Source of the DNA: Chytriomyces cf. hyalinus JEL632
Lineage: Eukaryota; Chytridiomycota; Chytridiomycetes; Chytridiales; Chytriomycetaceae
Assembly: GCA_025435555.1 (NCBI GenBank)
Contig: JAIWWG010000174.1
Coordinates: 1-29,125 of the forward strand
Reading direction: 5' to 3'
DNA length: 29,125 nt
A program made the translations under genes and the position numbers. Under the pieces are notes generated by a model. It was not told the origin of the DNA. It saw only the letters and a list, made by a program, of their open reading frames with translations, and did not search any database. Position 1 is the stretch's first letter, and the number at the start of each line of letters is the position of its first letter. Positions 28,091 through 29,125 of this stretch are shown piece by piece.

Positions 28091-28547
28091 TGTTGAATTC
28101 AGTCGTAGGACGCGTAATTCTTTATTTACACATTGCCAATCTTAATTATTTCTTTACAATCACTCATCTTTCTTCTGGATGTTTTTCAGTCTCTGTCTTT
28201 TCATCCAATCATTTTATTCGATAGTTGTTTTACAAGCTACCTCTTTGTTCTGTTTTTTTGATTCACACAATGGGTCACTTGACCATTGTTCTTAGTGTTT
28301 CGTATTTGACATCTGCTTCTCCCTTAAGAACAGATCTTTATCTTCTACTATTTGCTCTCTGTTGCAGTATTGTTCTTATCGACTGCGTATATCCTTAGGT
28401 TAGCCAGTTATGATACTTCTTCTTTCTTACGCTAATAGTTGTATGATTCCTTAGTTGATATATTAAAGAGTAGTAACTATCGATACAAGCTTTAAGAACT
28501 TCACGAAGATCGCTATATAGTCGTGTTCCAGCGCCTATATTTCTACA
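28091..28547 (+). mobile_element. Candidate 5' LTR of a second copia element
   Basis: Placed between a TGTTGAATTC start (28091) and a TTCTACA end (28547), immediately followed by CGTTATCAGCACC, which resembles the primer-binding region found after copia LTRs. The gag start codon is 62 bases further on. The region is T-rich and non-coding. The 3' LTR is outside the window, so both borders are provisional. Confidence 0.45.
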
Positions 28548-28608
28548 CGTTATCAGCACCATTCTACTTGGACGATTCAGTTTCATCAGAATATTTCAAG
28601 TTACAACA

Positions 28609-29125
28609 ATGTCAGACGATTCATACAAAGGACTTCCTGTCTTTGATGCAACGACTGAAAACTGGCCACTATTTTATCTGAAAGTTCGTCTCTACTTGGA
28701 GTCGAAGGATCTTCTATATATTATCACTCGTGACCGAGACGATCTACCTGTTGCTGGGGAATCAGCTGATCAGAAATCTCAACGTGTCAAGGAGGCCAGC
28801 ACAAGAGCTAAAGACGATGTTAAAGTCAGAAGTCTCTTAGTCAACAAATTCTCGTCTGAGGCAGCCAATATGGTTGGCCGTGAGCCTTCAGCATTTTTAA
28901 TGGTAAAAATTCTGGGTGAAAATTTTCAAAGTCAGTCAGCGAACTCAGTTCTAATTCGGCTGGACAAATTATTTGAGATCAAGTATGACTCTTCCAAGTC
29001 TATGTCGTCTCATATTTCAACCATCAACGCGTCAATTCAATCTTTGAAGGAATCTGGTGAACTTGATTGGGATAAACTACATCAAGTAGTTCTGTTACGG
29101 TCGATCCCTCGTACTACTGAGTGGA
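28609..29125 (+). CDS. Copia gag, N-terminal part (partial)
   Basis: From ATG 28609 the frame is open to the window edge (172 codons). It shows the start typical of copia gag: a short lead (MSDDSYKGLPVFDATTENWP), then FYLKVRLYLESKDLLYII, a central helical part (VRSLLVNKFSSEAANMVG) and LIRLDKLFEIKYDSSKSMSS. These proteins form the virus-like particle of the element. The sequence is unlike the gag at 5909, so two copia lineages are present. This copy may be intact as far as seen. Confidence 0.75.
   Translation, partial: MSDDSYKGLPVFDATTENWPLFYLKVRLYLESKDLLYIITRDRDDLPVAGESADQKSQRVKEASTRAKDDVKVRSLLVNKFSSEAANMVGREPSAFLMVKILGENFQSQSANSVLIRLDKLFEIKYDSSKSMSSHISTINASIQSLKESGELDWDKLHQVVLLRSIPRTTEW

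Overview
This window reads as eukaryotic nuclear DNA, most probably from a fungus, possibly an early-diverging one. Pointers are introns of 57-75 bp with GT..AG borders, a NACHT-WD40 (NLR-type) gene of fungal style, Ty1/copia and non-LTR retrotransposons, and a fungal-type DDE_3 transposase. The host assignment is inference; no rRNA or other taxonomic marker is present.

Three layers are interleaved. (1) A decaying endogenous large DNA virus (NCLDV-like). Pieces lie at about 3766-5756, 8351-9203, 14936-20190 and 27441-28028. They include a membrane protein, a virion structural protein, a fibre-like C-terminus, the C-terminal third of a family B DNA polymerase, a basic-tailed protein, an RNA-ligase-like protein, a small secreted protein, a histone-fold/ankyrin-like protein and several unknowns. 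The virus-like genes show no introns, are densely packed on both strands, and most carry a frameshift, an in-frame stop or a truncation. (2) Transposable elements that interrupt them: a frameshifted LINE (1-2153, minus), a copia fragment (5761-8350, plus), a 7,187 bp TA-flanked Tc1/mariner-IS630-like element with 28 bp terminal inverted repeats (20205-27391), and the 5' end of a second copia element (about 28091 to the right edge). (3) One apparently intact cellular gene on the minus strand (14666-9409). Its five exons join in frame into a predicted 1665-residue protein: N-myristoylation-type start, proline-rich segment, helical region, NACHT ATPase, Ser/Asp tract and 14 nearly identical WD40 repeats.

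Layout: LINE; an 85 bp block later repeated in inverted orientation; about 1.5 kb with little recognisable coding; viral genes; copia; viral genes; the NLR gene; viral replication and other genes; the large DNA transposon (degenerate transposase, Ulp1-like protease remnant, a tRNA-derived SINE-like unit); viral remnants; second copia.

The virus-derived genes are unlikely to work together today because most are broken. The NLR-like receptor is the only long gene whose reading frame survives, and it lies between virus remnants. Most notable are this receptor with its Src-like N-terminus and homogenised propeller repeats, the combination of DDE transposase and Ulp1-like protease inside one TA-flanked element, and the 85 bp inverted duplicate lying next to two different retrotransposons.
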